DNA from: Burkholderiales bacterium
Lineage (GTDB): Bacteria; Pseudomonadota; Gammaproteobacteria; Burkholderiales; UBA11063
DNA length: 9,691 nucleotides
NCBI GenBank assembly: GCA_020697025.1
Contig: JAJFBO010000059.1
Coordinates: 1-9,691, forward strand
Direction of reading: 5' to 3'
The translations under genes were made by a program, and so were the position numbers. Positions 1-6,688 of the stretch are shown piece by piece (position 1 is the first letter of the stretch; every line of letters starts with the position of its first letter). The notes beneath the pieces were generated by a model. It had not been told where the DNA came from. It saw only the letters and a program-made list of their open reading frames with translations, and ran no database searches.

Positions 1-2137
1 AAATCCATGCACTTAAATTTAATTCTTTTGTTTTAAGTAATTCCTGAACCTTTGGATAAGTTTTAAGATTTGTTGCCTGATGTAACAAATTAATTTTAAC
101 GCCCATATCAGTAGTTAATGGTTTATTTACTTTAAACCCGTTGCGGATTAGCTCTAGCCAGTTATTTAATCCTACATATGGTAAATCGTTCATAGGAATA
201 GATGCTTTAACTGCGCCACACTCGGTATGAGCACATAATACAATATTTCTGATTCCTAATTCATTCAACGCAAATTCAATAGCCGCAACTTCACTATAAG
301 TATTTGAAGCATCAAAAGGCGGTACAACATTGCCCACATTTCGAACAATAAATAATTCACCCAGATTTGCCCCAAAAAATACATTCGGGTCAAGCCTGCT
401 GTCAGAGCAGGTTATTAATAATGTATGTGGTTTTTGACCTTTGGCTAGGGTAGAAATTAATACTTTATTATCATTTGCATAGTCGCTCATAAACTTTGTC
501 ATACCATATTTTAATGCATCTTTTGCAGAGTGAGCTACTCCATTTGCTTCAAGCGTGTTTTTAATTTCACCTTCATTAAGTGTAATAAAAAATGAATTAT
601 TATCCTGATCACTATTTATTTGAATTGTGTCACGCTGTTTGTCTGTCAACCCATGAAAAATAACGTTAATGTTTAAAGCTTTTAATTTTTTCGCTATTTT
701 AATTAACAAGGTAGCACCAGCAGCATCAATACCATGCAGTTTATCAAATTCAAAAATTACAAATTTTAAACCTTTTGTTGTAGCAGCAAACTCTTCAATT
801 TTAGATAGTTTATCATAGGACCAAATAGTAATGCTGCCAGCTAAGTTAACCCGAAGTATATTATTATTTGTCCATAATTTTACTGACGTTTTGGTTTTAA
901 ACTTGCGAAAGCCAACCATAATAAATACTGCAAAAAGTCCGGTTTGAATTCCAGCCATTAAGCCGGTAGTTACAATGGCAGCAAAAGTAATTAGATAGAC
1001 GACAAACTCTGGTTTATTGGTTCTCCATAACTGAGCTACTTGTTTAAAATTCATCATGGTAATGGCTGCAGCAATTAAAATGCCCGCCAGAACTGCTATT
1101 GGGATTATTTCGATTATAATCGGGCAGGTAGAAATAATAAGCAAAATTATTAGAGAATGAAAAATAGCCGCCCGTCTGGTTTTGCCACCAGAAATTACGT
1201 TAACTGATGATCTGGCTATAAGTCCGGTAACTGGTATTCCACCAAAGACAACAGTACCAATATTAGATATACCCTGGCCAATTAGCTCCTGATCTGGATC
1301 ATGTAAGTCGCTGTTATTGCTAATCATATCAACAGCGTTAGATGAAAGCAAGGTCTCAAGAGAAGCTAAAAGAAATACCTCACCAGCAATAATACATAAG
1401 CTGCCCCAGTTAGAAATTTTGCTAAAATCCAAAGTTTCGGTATTGATTATATTGTGCGGTATGCTTCCCACTAAATTTATATTTTTTATATTAAAAAAAT
1501 AAACTATCAAAGTAGGAATTGCAACAGCAAATAAAAATGAGGGTGCTTTAGGATAAAATTTAGGTACAATTTTTAAAATAAGTATTGTAGAAATTACAAT
1601 AATTACTGAAGTAAGATTAGCCTTGCCCAAATATAAATTTATATGCTCTATTACATTGAGAAATGGATTAGAATTAGGTAAGATTGTATCATTAAATGCT
1701 AATGGCAGCTGTCTAAAAAAGAGTAAAAAACCAATACCTGCAGTAAAAGCTAGAACTAATGATAACGGAACTAACTTAGCAAAACGGCCAAGTTTAAATA
1801 TACCAGAGATAATTTGTAAAATCCCACAAATAATCCCGATAATAATAATACTGCTAAACCCATAAGATTCAACGCTGCTGGCAATTAATACCGACATAGC
1901 CACAGCAGGCCCGGTGACTCCAAGGCGGGTGCCGCCAAATATCGCACCTAAAATACCGCCTATAATGGCAGAGATTATTCCTACACTAGGACTTACGGAT
2001 GAAGCAACAGCAATTGCCAATGATAGCGGGATCGCTATAACAACTAATGATATTGCCGCAAATATATCATTACTTAAATACTGTAGTTTAAATATGGGTT
2101 TAAGCTCATTAATTAAGTAATTATTTATTATCTTCAT
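1..2137 (-). CDS. SulP anion transporter - STAS - beta-carbonic anhydrase fusion (C-terminus cut by window edge)
   Basis: The frame is open without a stop from ATG at 2137 to the left edge (712 codons). An AGGA ribosome site lies six bases before the ATG. Residues about 20-410 are strings of hydrophobic helices typical of a SulP permease, including the GGTRLGVTGPAVAMS stretch with TGP at 75-77. Residues about 425-505 resemble a cytoplasmic STAS domain. From about 540 the protein is a beta-class carbonic anhydrase: CSDSR gives Cys577, Asp579 and Arg581, and AHTEC gives His637 and Cys640, so the whole zinc site is present. The visible part ends at LSAWI, close to the family's usual GW(V/A)Y region, so probably a few dozen residues are missing. 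Such fusions are a known SulP subgroup proposed to move bicarbonate and interconvert it with CO2. The substrate here is inferred, and sulfate or another anion is possible. It is transcribed divergently from the sugar transporter. Confidence 0.92.
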   Translation of the reverse strand, partial: MKIINNYLINELKPIFKLQYLSNDIFAAISLVVIAIPLSLAIAVASSVSPSVGIISAIIGGILGAIFGGTRLGVTGPAVAMSVLIASSVESYGFSSIIIIGIICGILQIISGIFKLGRFAKLVPLSLVLAFTAGIGFLLFFRQLPLAFNDTILPNSNPFLNVIEHINLYLGKANLTSVIIVISTILILKIVPKFYPKAPSFLFAVAIPTLIVYFFNIKNINLVGSIPHNIINTETLDFSKISNWGSLCIIAGEVFLLASLETLLSSNAVDMISNNSDLHDPDQELIGQGISNIGTVVFGGIPVTGLIARSSVNVISGGKTRRAAIFHSLIILLIISTCPIIIEIIPIAVLAGILIAAAITMMNFKQVAQLWRTNKPEFVVYLITFAAIVTTGLMAGIQTGLFAVFIMVGFRKFKTKTSVKLWTNNNILRVNLAGSITIWSYDKLSKIEEFAATTKGLKFVIFEFDKLHGIDAAGATLLIKIAKKLKALNINVIFHGLTDKQRDTIQINSDQDNNSFFITLNEGEIKNTLEANGVAHSAKDALKYGMTKFMSDYANDNKVLISTLAKGQKPHTLLITCSDSRLDPNVFFGANLGELFIVRNVGNVVPPFDASNTYSEVAAIEFALNELGIRNIVLCAHTECGAVKASIPMNDLPYVGLNNWLELIRNGFKVNKPLTTDMGVKINLLHQATNLKTYPKVQELLKTKELNLSAWI

Positions 2138-2177
2138 ATGTGATCCTGTTGTATAAATTAAAGTTTTAAAGTCATTA

Positions 2178-2183
2178 TTGTAC
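2178..2183 (-). promoter_or_regulatory. Possible -10 box for the SulP-carbonic anhydrase gene
   Basis: On the minus strand this reads TACAAT, five of six matches to the sigma-70 -10 consensus, about 40 bases upstream of the start codon at 2137. The sequence 16-18 bases further upstream is only a weak -35 match, and the region is so AT-rich that other placements are possible. Confidence 0.25.
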
Positions 2184-2258
2184 GCTAATTTTATATTTTG
2201 TATAGAAGAAGTTATTTTTAGGGGATAATTGAGAGAAGTACATAACTATTTTAGTAGT

Positions 2259-2278
2259 ATTATGCGCTGCAGCATAAT
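2259..2278. repeat. Perfect dyad ATTATGC-N6-GCATAAT in the divergent intergenic region
   Basis: Two perfect 7-base inverted arms flank the six bases GCTGCA. The dyad lies between the divergent SulP-carbonic anhydrase and sugar-porter genes, just upstream of the likely sugar-porter promoter (-10 at 2308-2313). Its size and place suit an operator for a dimeric regulator. No T-run follows it, so a terminator is less likely. The regulator is unknown. Confidence 0.4.
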
Positions 2279-2283
2279 TTTAT

Positions 2284-2313
2284 CTGATAGTTAATATATG
2301 GTTGAGCTATAAT
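2284..2313 (+). promoter_or_regulatory. Sigma-70-like promoter for the sugar porter
   Basis: A perfect TATAAT lies at 2308-2313. CTGATA at 2284-2289 matches the -35 consensus at four of six positions, with an 18-base spacer. Transcription would begin near 2320, leaving about 40 bases of leader before the ATG at 2361, which has a GAGGA ribosome site at 2346-2350. Confidence 0.4.
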
Positions 2314-2360
2314 CTGCACTACAAAATTTCATATTAACATTTTTAGAGGATGGTTAATTT

Positions 2361-3735
2361 ATGTCTTTGACAAATTCTAATGCTATAGTAATAAAGGTTA
2401 GCTTTATTGCCGCTTTGGCAGGTCTATTATTCGGTCTCGATGTTGCATATGTTAATGGTACTTTGGACTTTATAACCAAAGAGTTTAATTTAGATGTGGC
2501 AGCACAAGGGTCTGTTGCTGGCTATTTACTCTTGGGAGCTGCAGTTGGTGCATTGTTTAGTGGCTGGTTGTCGCGTATATTCGGCCGCAAACGGGTATTA
2601 GTCCTGGCAGCAGTTTTATTTACTTTATCAGTTATTTTTACTATTTTATCTCATACTTTTAGTATTTTCCTGCTGGCGCGCTTTGTTACAGGGTTGGCTA
2701 TAGGTATAGCATCATTTGTCGCACCATTGTATTTATCTGAGATAGCGCCTTACAAAATACGCGGTGCTTTAATTGCTATGTATCAGTTAATGATAACAAT
2801 TGGCATTTTTATTATGTTTTTATCTAATGCTTCATTATCATTTACTGGTTCATGGAGAATAATGTTATCAGTATTGCTAATTCCATCATTAATTATGTTA
2901 ATTGGAACTCTGACATTACCCGAAAGCCCGCGTTATATGGCCTTAATAGGTAAGATGGATAAAGCCCGCGAAATTTTAAATAGAATTCGTAGTAACAAAG
3001 ATGAAATAGAATTCGAATTACAGGAAATTAAACAAACAGCAAATGTTAAAAGTCGCGGATTTTCTGTGCTGGGTAAAGGTTTTGAAAGTAATTTTACTTG
3101 GGGTATTATTGCAATGTTTACAACAGCTCTCAGGTATGAATGCTTTAATGTACTATTCAGGACAGATATTTCAAACGGCAGGATTTACTAATCCAGCAGT
3201 TGGTACTGTAATCGTGGGGCTGGTTAATGTATTAACTACCTTAGTTGCAATAAAATTTGTTGATAAGCTAGGGCGCAAACCAATACTTTATATTGGTTTG
3301 ACCATATTAGTTTTTTCCTGTTTGGTAATTGGTTATATATTTAATTTACAAACAAATGGTACCATATTAAGTACGCTGGAGCAATATACCTTATTAGCTT
3401 TTTGTATATTATTTATAATTGGCTTCGCTGTATCTTTAGGACCAATTATCTGGATTTTATGTTCCGAAATTTTCCCACTTGGAGGACGTGATCTGGGCGT
3501 AACAGTTACTACTATGGCAAACTGGATATTTAATGGGATTATTGGTAGTTATACCTTGGTATGGTTTAAATTTTTTGGTGTTGGTAAAACATTCTGGATG
3601 TTCGGTGCTGCATCTTTGCTTGGGTTTATTTTAATTAAGTTTTTTACTCCTGAAACTAAAGATGTTCCACTAGAAGAACTGGAATTAAATCTGGAAAAAG
3701 GAATATCACTAAAAAATTTAGGTAGACGTCGTTAA
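2361..3735 (+). pseudogene. Sugar-porter MFS transporter (GalP/XylE/AraE-like), frameshifted
   Basis: Two overlapping frames together encode one sugar:H+ symporter of the inner membrane. Frame A starts at 2361 and carries FGLD with Asp27 (where XylE has its proton-coupling Asp), GRKR in loop 2-3 (75-78), Arg107, PLYLSEIAP (122-130) and PESPR (187-191). It loses family character after about residue 240 and stops at 3189-3191. Frame B, shifted by +1, continues with GVLLQCLQQLSGMNALMYY, a DKLGRKP loop, the EIFPLGGR motif and the terminal PETKDVPLEE, and stops at 3735. The joined span would encode about 457 residues, normal for the family, so there is one net extra base. The shift lies roughly between 3070 and 3115, a stretch with homopolymers at 3080-3083, 3092-3095 and 3100-3103. 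Either the gene is a recent pseudogene or the base is a sequencing error. The sugar cannot be told from sequence. The remaining motifs are intact, which argues for recent breakage or an error rather than long decay. Confidence 0.88.
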
Positions 3736-3739
3736 TTTA

Positions 3740-3826
3740 TCAGCTAATAGAATTAAATAAATATACATGCCTATAGCAAAGGTATGTATATTTAACAATA
3801 AACATAAATATTAAAAAATTAGCTGA
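3740..3826. repeat. Outer inverted repeat TCAGCTAAT / ATTAGCTGA around a hairpin
   Basis: Perfect 9-base arms lie at 3740-3748 and 3818-3826 and enclose the hairpin at 3759-3793. A transcript leaving the sugar porter could fold into a nested structure. It could be part of the termination region, or the residue of a small mobile element. No coding sequence is inside. Confidence 0.4.
3759..3793 (+). terminator. Hairpin downstream of the sugar porter, possible terminator
   Basis: Thirteen-base arms at 3759-3771 (AAATATACATGCC) and 3781-3793 (GGTATGTATATTT) pair throughout, with one G-U pair and a 9-base loop. It begins 23 bases after the stop codon. It lacks a GC-rich stem top and a clean U-tract (only TTTAAC follows), so it is a weak or non-canonical terminator at best and may instead protect the mRNA 3' end. 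Confidence 0.4.
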
Positions 3827-3950
3827 GTTTAATAACAGTATGGAATTTCTAGGAATAATTATTATAAATGGTAAAATAGTAAAATTTTATTGTTACTTTA
3901 AATCAACATAAAGTTTAGTATTTTATAATGATTAATAAAAACTAAAGAGC

Positions 3951-4103
3951 ATGTTGCTTGATGTTATTAACAAGTTCAATCATAGGCTTAGTGAATATTT
4001 GCATTGGTATAACTTCAAGAGAGTGCATGTCAGGTTTGGCAATAAAATGACGCCATACAATAGATTTCTTGAATTAACTAAAAATGATACAATTACTCAT
4101 TAG
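3951..4103 (+). pseudogene. C-terminal remnant of an IS481/IS3-type DDE transposase
   Basis: Fifty codons followed by TAG read as the tail of a retroviral-integrase-fold transposase. The string FNHRLSEYLHWYNFKRVH, followed closely by GNKMTP, matches the family's C-terminal pattern of an FN-L-YL-WYN start, an R-H pair and a terminal TP. The frame is open upstream only to 3939, where a TAA precedes it, so the helix-turn-helix region and the catalytic Asp-Asp-Glu core are absent. The family's usual Pro in R-P-H is Val here. It is a dead 3' fragment of an insertion sequence. The bases at about 4113-4150 may be the old right end, but I see no matching left end between 3736 and 3938. No obvious ribosome site precedes the ATG at 3951, so expression is unlikely. 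Confidence 0.72.
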
Positions 4104-4158
4104 CTATAAAGGATCTACTTTCCAAAATGTATCTGGCCTATACACCTATACAAAAAAC

Positions 4159-4188
4159 TTTACATTCTAATTTAGTTTATGTTATAAT
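4159..4188 (+). promoter_or_regulatory. Sigma-70-like promoter upstream of the HTH gene
   Basis: TTTACA at 4159-4164 (five of six) and a perfect TATAAT at 4183-4188 are separated by 18 bases. The predicted start near 4195 would give a leader of about 178 bases before the ATG at 4373. It lies just past the IS remnant, so the element may have been left or exposed by the insertion. Confidence 0.45.
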
Positions 4189-4201
4189 TTCAGTATTATC
4201 G

Positions 4202-4219
4202 ATTATCTATTAAGATAAT
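4202..4219. repeat. Dyad ATTATCT-ATTA-AGATAAT next to the predicted start site
   Basis: Perfect 7-base inverted arms flank a 4-base centre, beginning about 14 bases after the -10 box at 4183-4188. It could be an operator that blocks early elongation, or an autoregulatory site for the HTH protein encoded downstream. The AT-rich background makes chance occurrence quite possible. Confidence 0.3.
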
Positions 4220-4372
4220 AACACAACCTTATAGTAATATTATTAATTTAGCGCTAGAAAAAATAGTATGTTTAAATAATGTAGCTTTTAATTGTCTACA
4301 CTGTTTTATTGAAATATATTTTTTGTAGTACTTTTTTTTATAAAATAATATGTTATTTATAAGGATTCAATT

Positions 4373-4936
4373 ATGTCAAACGCAAAATTACATAACCACA
4401 ATAAATTGCAAGGTAAAAATGAATTTTTAAGAGGTGCCTTATCTTCTACGCCAGTTAACCACTATTGGAAAAAAGATAATAATGAGCATAAATATAGTGA
4501 TTCCTCGACACTAGAGAGCATTAAAAATACTCCTAAAAACAATTCAGCTTATAGTGAGTCAAACACGTTTGATTCAGCTATTGATCCTCAGCATGATATT
4601 AACTATTATCTTAATGAAATTGAAAATATTATTCAATTTTATAATGTGGATACAGTAGATAACGGATTAGAATTGGCTCAAGAATATAATACACTTTCAG
4701 ATGAAATTATACTGAATAAGCGTGAAAGTGAAATATTATATTATCTTTCTTTAAATAAATCTATAAAAGATATTGCAGCAGTTGCAACTATTTTAGATAA
4801 TAAGGAAGTTTCTGCAAGTGAGATAAATGCTATTGTCAATAAACAATTATACCCAAAATTTAAGGTCGATAATATATCTCAGTTAGTTGACAAAGCAACT
4901 GCATTAAATCTAATACTTTTTCAATTAGAAAACTAA
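4373..4936 (+). CDS. Orphan protein with divergent LuxR/GerE-type HTH, 187 aa
   Basis: The start has an AAGGA ribosome site eight bases upstream. Residues 1-75 are rich in Asn, Ser, Lys and His with little hydrophobic content and look disordered. Residues 76-110 look helical. Residues 112-180 resemble a GerE-type DNA-binding domain: LNKRESEILYYLSLNKSIKDIA (114-135) fits the usual L-x-x-RE-x-E-I/V-L opening and its K/N-E/D-I-A turn. Residues 147-163 fit the recognition helix and the K-(L/F)-x-V end. Two oddities are visible: about six extra residues between DIA and Ser147, and Glu, Asn and Ile at recognition-helix positions that are usually Thr, Lys and His, plus an inserted Pro161. There is no receiver, autoinducer-binding or PAS domain. 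It could be a regulator with altered DNA specificity or a protein that has lost DNA binding. I do not recognise a named family. It stands alone, downstream of an IS scar and convergent with pyrF. Confidence 0.78.
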   Translation: MSNAKLHNHNKLQGKNEFLRGALSSTPVNHYWKKDNNEHKYSDSSTLESIKNTPKNNSAYSESNTFDSAIDPQHDINYYLNEIENIIQFYNVDTVDNGLELAQEYNTLSDEIILNKRESEILYYLSLNKSIKDIAAVATILDNKEVSASEINAIVNKQLYPKFKVDNISQLVDKATALNLILFQLEN

Positions 4937-4987
4937 AAGCTTTAAAAGTTTGGATTAGTAGCCTGATTTTTATAAGGCGCAAATACA

Positions 4988-5003
4988 TATATATTAATAT
5001 ATA
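4988..5003. repeat. 16-base perfect AT palindrome between convergent genes
   Basis: TATATATTAATATATA lies in the 127-base gap between the ends of the HTH gene and pyrF. It could fold as a weak bidirectional transcript-end hairpin, but it has no GC pairs and the whole gap is AT-rich. It may be chance. Confidence 0.2.
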
Positions 5004-5063
5004 GTACAATTATCTGTTATTTAAATATATAGTGTTTAGGTAGATTAATTATTATTATAGTTT

Positions 5064-5807
5064 TTAATTATGATGATCTTGCAAGATTCCTAGCTGGCTT
5101 AATATATTAAGTAAAGTTGTCTTAGGACTTTCTGAAGCAGTAACTGGTCTGCCAATAACTAAATAATCAGCTCCATTTTTAATTGCTGTATCTGGCGTTG
5201 TAATACGGCTTTGATCATCATTAAGGCTATTAACTAAACGGATGCCTGGAGTTACTGTTAAAAACGCCTTATTTGTAACTTCTTTAATCATTTTAGCTTC
5301 CAGGGCAGAGCATACAACTCCATCTAAACCGCATTGATAACTTAGTTTGGCTAAACGCTTAATTTGTTCATCCATACCGTCTGAAATACCAATTTGTTTT
5401 AAATCTTCTTCATTCATGCTAGTTAGGATGGTAACTGCGGTTAATAATGGTTTATGCGATGATTCACTTATAGCACGCTTTGCTTCTAATAACATTTTCA
5501 TTCCACCACTAGCATGAACATTTATCATCCAAACCCCCAAATTGGCAGCGGCTCTGCATGCACCATATATGGTATTTGGGATATCATGAAATTTAAGATC
5601 CAAAAAAACATCATAGCCTGATACAACTAGTTGTTCTATAAATTTTGGGCCAGCTATTGTAAATAATTCTTTACCAACTTTTAATTTACACATCTCTGGA
5701 TCAAGTCTATGCACTAAATTAATTGCTTCGGTCGTATTGTGAAAATCAAGAGCAACAATAATAGGGGAAGCAGCAAAAAAAGCAGTATTTGTTATTAATG
5801 GATTCAT
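5064..5807 (-). CDS. pyrF: Orotidine 5'-phosphate decarboxylase
   Basis: It catalyses the last step of de novo UMP synthesis, OMP to UMP plus CO2, in the cytoplasm. The 247-residue product has normal length for the bacterial type I enzyme. It shows the VALD start of the barrel (18-21), KVGKE with Lys43, the catalytic D-L-K-F-H-D at 70-75 followed by IPNT, VTPGIR (185-190), the DDQSR phosphate region (197-201) and VIGRPVT with Arg220. These motifs read very much like enterobacterial PyrF. GAGG lies five bases before the ATG at 5807, which settles that start. The gene stands alone: it converges on the HTH gene and diverges from the membrane protein, away from pyrE and carA in the same window. 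No frameshift or missing catalytic residue is seen. Confidence 0.97.
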   Translation of the reverse strand: MNPLITNTAFFAASPIIVALDFHNTTEAINLVHRLDPEMCKLKVGKELFTIAGPKFIEQLVVSGYDVFLDLKFHDIPNTIYGACRAAANLGVWMINVHASGGMKMLLEAKRAISESSHKPLLTAVTILTSMNEEDLKQIGISDGMDEQIKRLAKLSYQCGLDGVVCSALEAKMIKEVTNKAFLTVTPGIRLVNSLNDDQSRITTPDTAIKNGADYLVIGRPVTASESPKTTLLNILSQLGILQDHHN

Positions 5808-5839
5808 TCTTACCTCATATGTGATTAATCTAACTCATA

Positions 5840-5845
5840 ATTATA
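5840..5845 (-). promoter_or_regulatory. -10 box for pyrF
   Basis: On the minus strand this is a perfect TATAAT, 32 bases upstream of the pyrF ATG. It would give a short leader of about 25 bases that carries the GAGG ribosome site. The matching -35 (TAAGTT or nearby, 16-17 bases further upstream) is poor. No attenuator hairpin fits in so short a leader. Confidence 0.45.
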
Positions 5846-5969
5846 GCGCACTACCCTGGATAAACTTATTTAAATACTACAGTACATCAATTTTAAGCCT
5901 ATATTATGATAAAATGTATACTTATTAAAACCAAACCATTAGTAAGTTAAATACTAAAAAGGCAGTATT

Positions 5970-6281
5970 ATGTACCCAATATATCCACATAAGAAAATTT
6001 ATCTTCGTATATACCACCTTAACAACCGCGAAATTGCCATAGTTTTTGGCGTTCTAGGTGGCATGATATTTGGTTTATATGGTATTTTTTTTGGTAATTT
6101 TGCCAGCATTCCAGTTTTGGGAACAACACTTGGCCATAGCATATGGTTTAAAATACTGGGTGTAATTTTAAGTGGTGGAGTATTTGGTAATTTACTAAGT
6201 TATGTTGGTAGCTGCATTGATATTTTTACCAACCATAATACCATTTTTGATTTATTTAAACTGAAAGATAAATATAAATGA
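5970..6281 (+). CDS. Two-helix membrane protein of unknown function, 103 aa
   Basis: I do not recognise a family. The protein has a short, basic, Tyr-rich N-terminus (1-20) and two hydrophobic, Gly-rich segments that should span the membrane (about 23-42 and 58-80). They are joined by a short loop containing GNFASIPVLGTTLG, and the C-terminal tail is charged (LFKLKDKYK). The positive N-terminus and tail suggest both ends are cytoplasmic. AAGG lies eight to nine bases before the ATG. Its stop overlaps the yciA start as ATGA (6278-6281), a sign of translational coupling, so it is very likely a real gene and the first of an operon with yciA and the dehydratase. The upstream region holds AT-rich -10-like strings (such as TATACT near 5917) but no convincing -35. 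Confidence 0.75.
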   Translation: MYPIYPHKKIYLRIYHLNNREIAIVFGVLGGMIFGLYGIFFGNFASIPVLGTTLGHSIWFKILGVILSGGVFGNLLSYVGSCIDIFTNHNTIFDLFKLKDKYK

Positions 6282-6688
6282 AAAAATACCCTGTTAATCC
6301 TACCGGAGATTTGGTGATTAAAACATTAGCAATGCCTGGAAATACCAATTCGAATGGTGATATATTTGGTGGATGGGTGTTATCGCAAATGGATTTAGGC
6401 GGCGGAATTATTGCCAAAACTTATTCACCTTCAGGCCGAGTTGTTACTGTGGCTATTGAAAGTATGTCTTTTATTAATCCCATTAGTGTTGGCGAAAGTG
6501 TTTCTTGTTATGCAAAGGTAATAGAATTTGGTCGTAGCTCAATGAAAATTCAAATTGAAACCTGGGTTTATAATTATCTGGCCCGTACACAAAAAATAGT
6601 AACCAATGGAGTATTTACCTATGTTGCAGTTGATGAACATGGAAAGCCGATCTTAATTAATAAATTAGTTAATCATGCTACTAGATAA
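6278..6688 (+). CDS. yciA: Acyl-CoA thioesterase, YciA type
   Basis: It is a cytoplasmic hotdog-fold hydrolase that cleaves acyl-CoA esters to free acid and CoA. The 136-residue product shows the family's diagnostic segment TNSNGDIFGGWVLSQMD, in which Asp39 corresponds to the catalytic Asp of YciA proteins. It is followed by GRVVTVAIESMSFINPISVGE and GRSSMKIQIETWV, which line up well with Haemophilus YciA. The C-terminus is slightly shorter than in that protein. It starts inside the stop of the small membrane gene (4-base overlap) and its own end overlaps the dehydratase start by 14 bases, so its expression is probably tied to both. YciA has been linked to turnover of acyl-CoAs and to membrane lipid supply. 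Coupling to a cell-envelope sugar enzyme is suggestive only. Confidence 0.95.
   Translation: MKKYPVNPTGDLVIKTLAMPGNTNSNGDIFGGWVLSQMDLGGGIIAKTYSPSGRVVTVAIESMSFINPISVGESVSCYAKVIEFGRSSMKIQIETWVYNYLARTQKIVTNGVFTYVAVDEHGKPILINKLVNHATR

Larger units (their letters stand above)
3736..4372. other. 637-base gene-poor region with an IS scar
   Basis: This stretch lies between the sugar porter and the HTH gene and contains no complete gene that I can support. It holds a nested inverted repeat directly after the sugar porter, a transposase tail at 3951-4103, a promoter-like element at 4159-4188 and a dyad at 4202-4219. The pieces at 3827-3938 and 4220-4358 are very AT-rich and show nothing I recognise on either strand. 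Confidence 0.6.

Noticed and set aside
1317..2120. Several plus-strand open frames of 60-80 codons opposite the SulP-carbonic anhydrase gene
   Set aside because: They are antisense shadows of a continuous minus-strand gene with clear family motifs, and none has a family pattern of its own.
2135..2146. CATATGTGAT upstream of the SulP-CA gene, also present at 5816-5825 upstream of pyrF, as a CRP site
   Set aside because: Only one TGTGA half-site is present in each case, with no TCACA at the required spacing. The shared 10-mer is probably chance in AT-rich DNA around start codons.
3070..3115. Programmed +1 frameshift in the sugar porter
   Set aside because: No recognised shift signal (rare codon or stop at the slip site with a stimulator) is visible, and sugar porters are not known to use one. 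A mutation or sequencing error is simpler.
3043..3735. A separate 230-residue transporter gene starting at ATG 3043
   Set aside because: Its first residues are not family-like and the rest is precisely the missing C-terminal half of the upstream sugar porter, so it is the second part of a frameshifted gene.
4961..4978. GCCT...AGGC pairing after the HTH gene as a terminator
   Set aside because: The stem is only four base pairs with a 10-base loop, and no U-tract follows on the plus strand.
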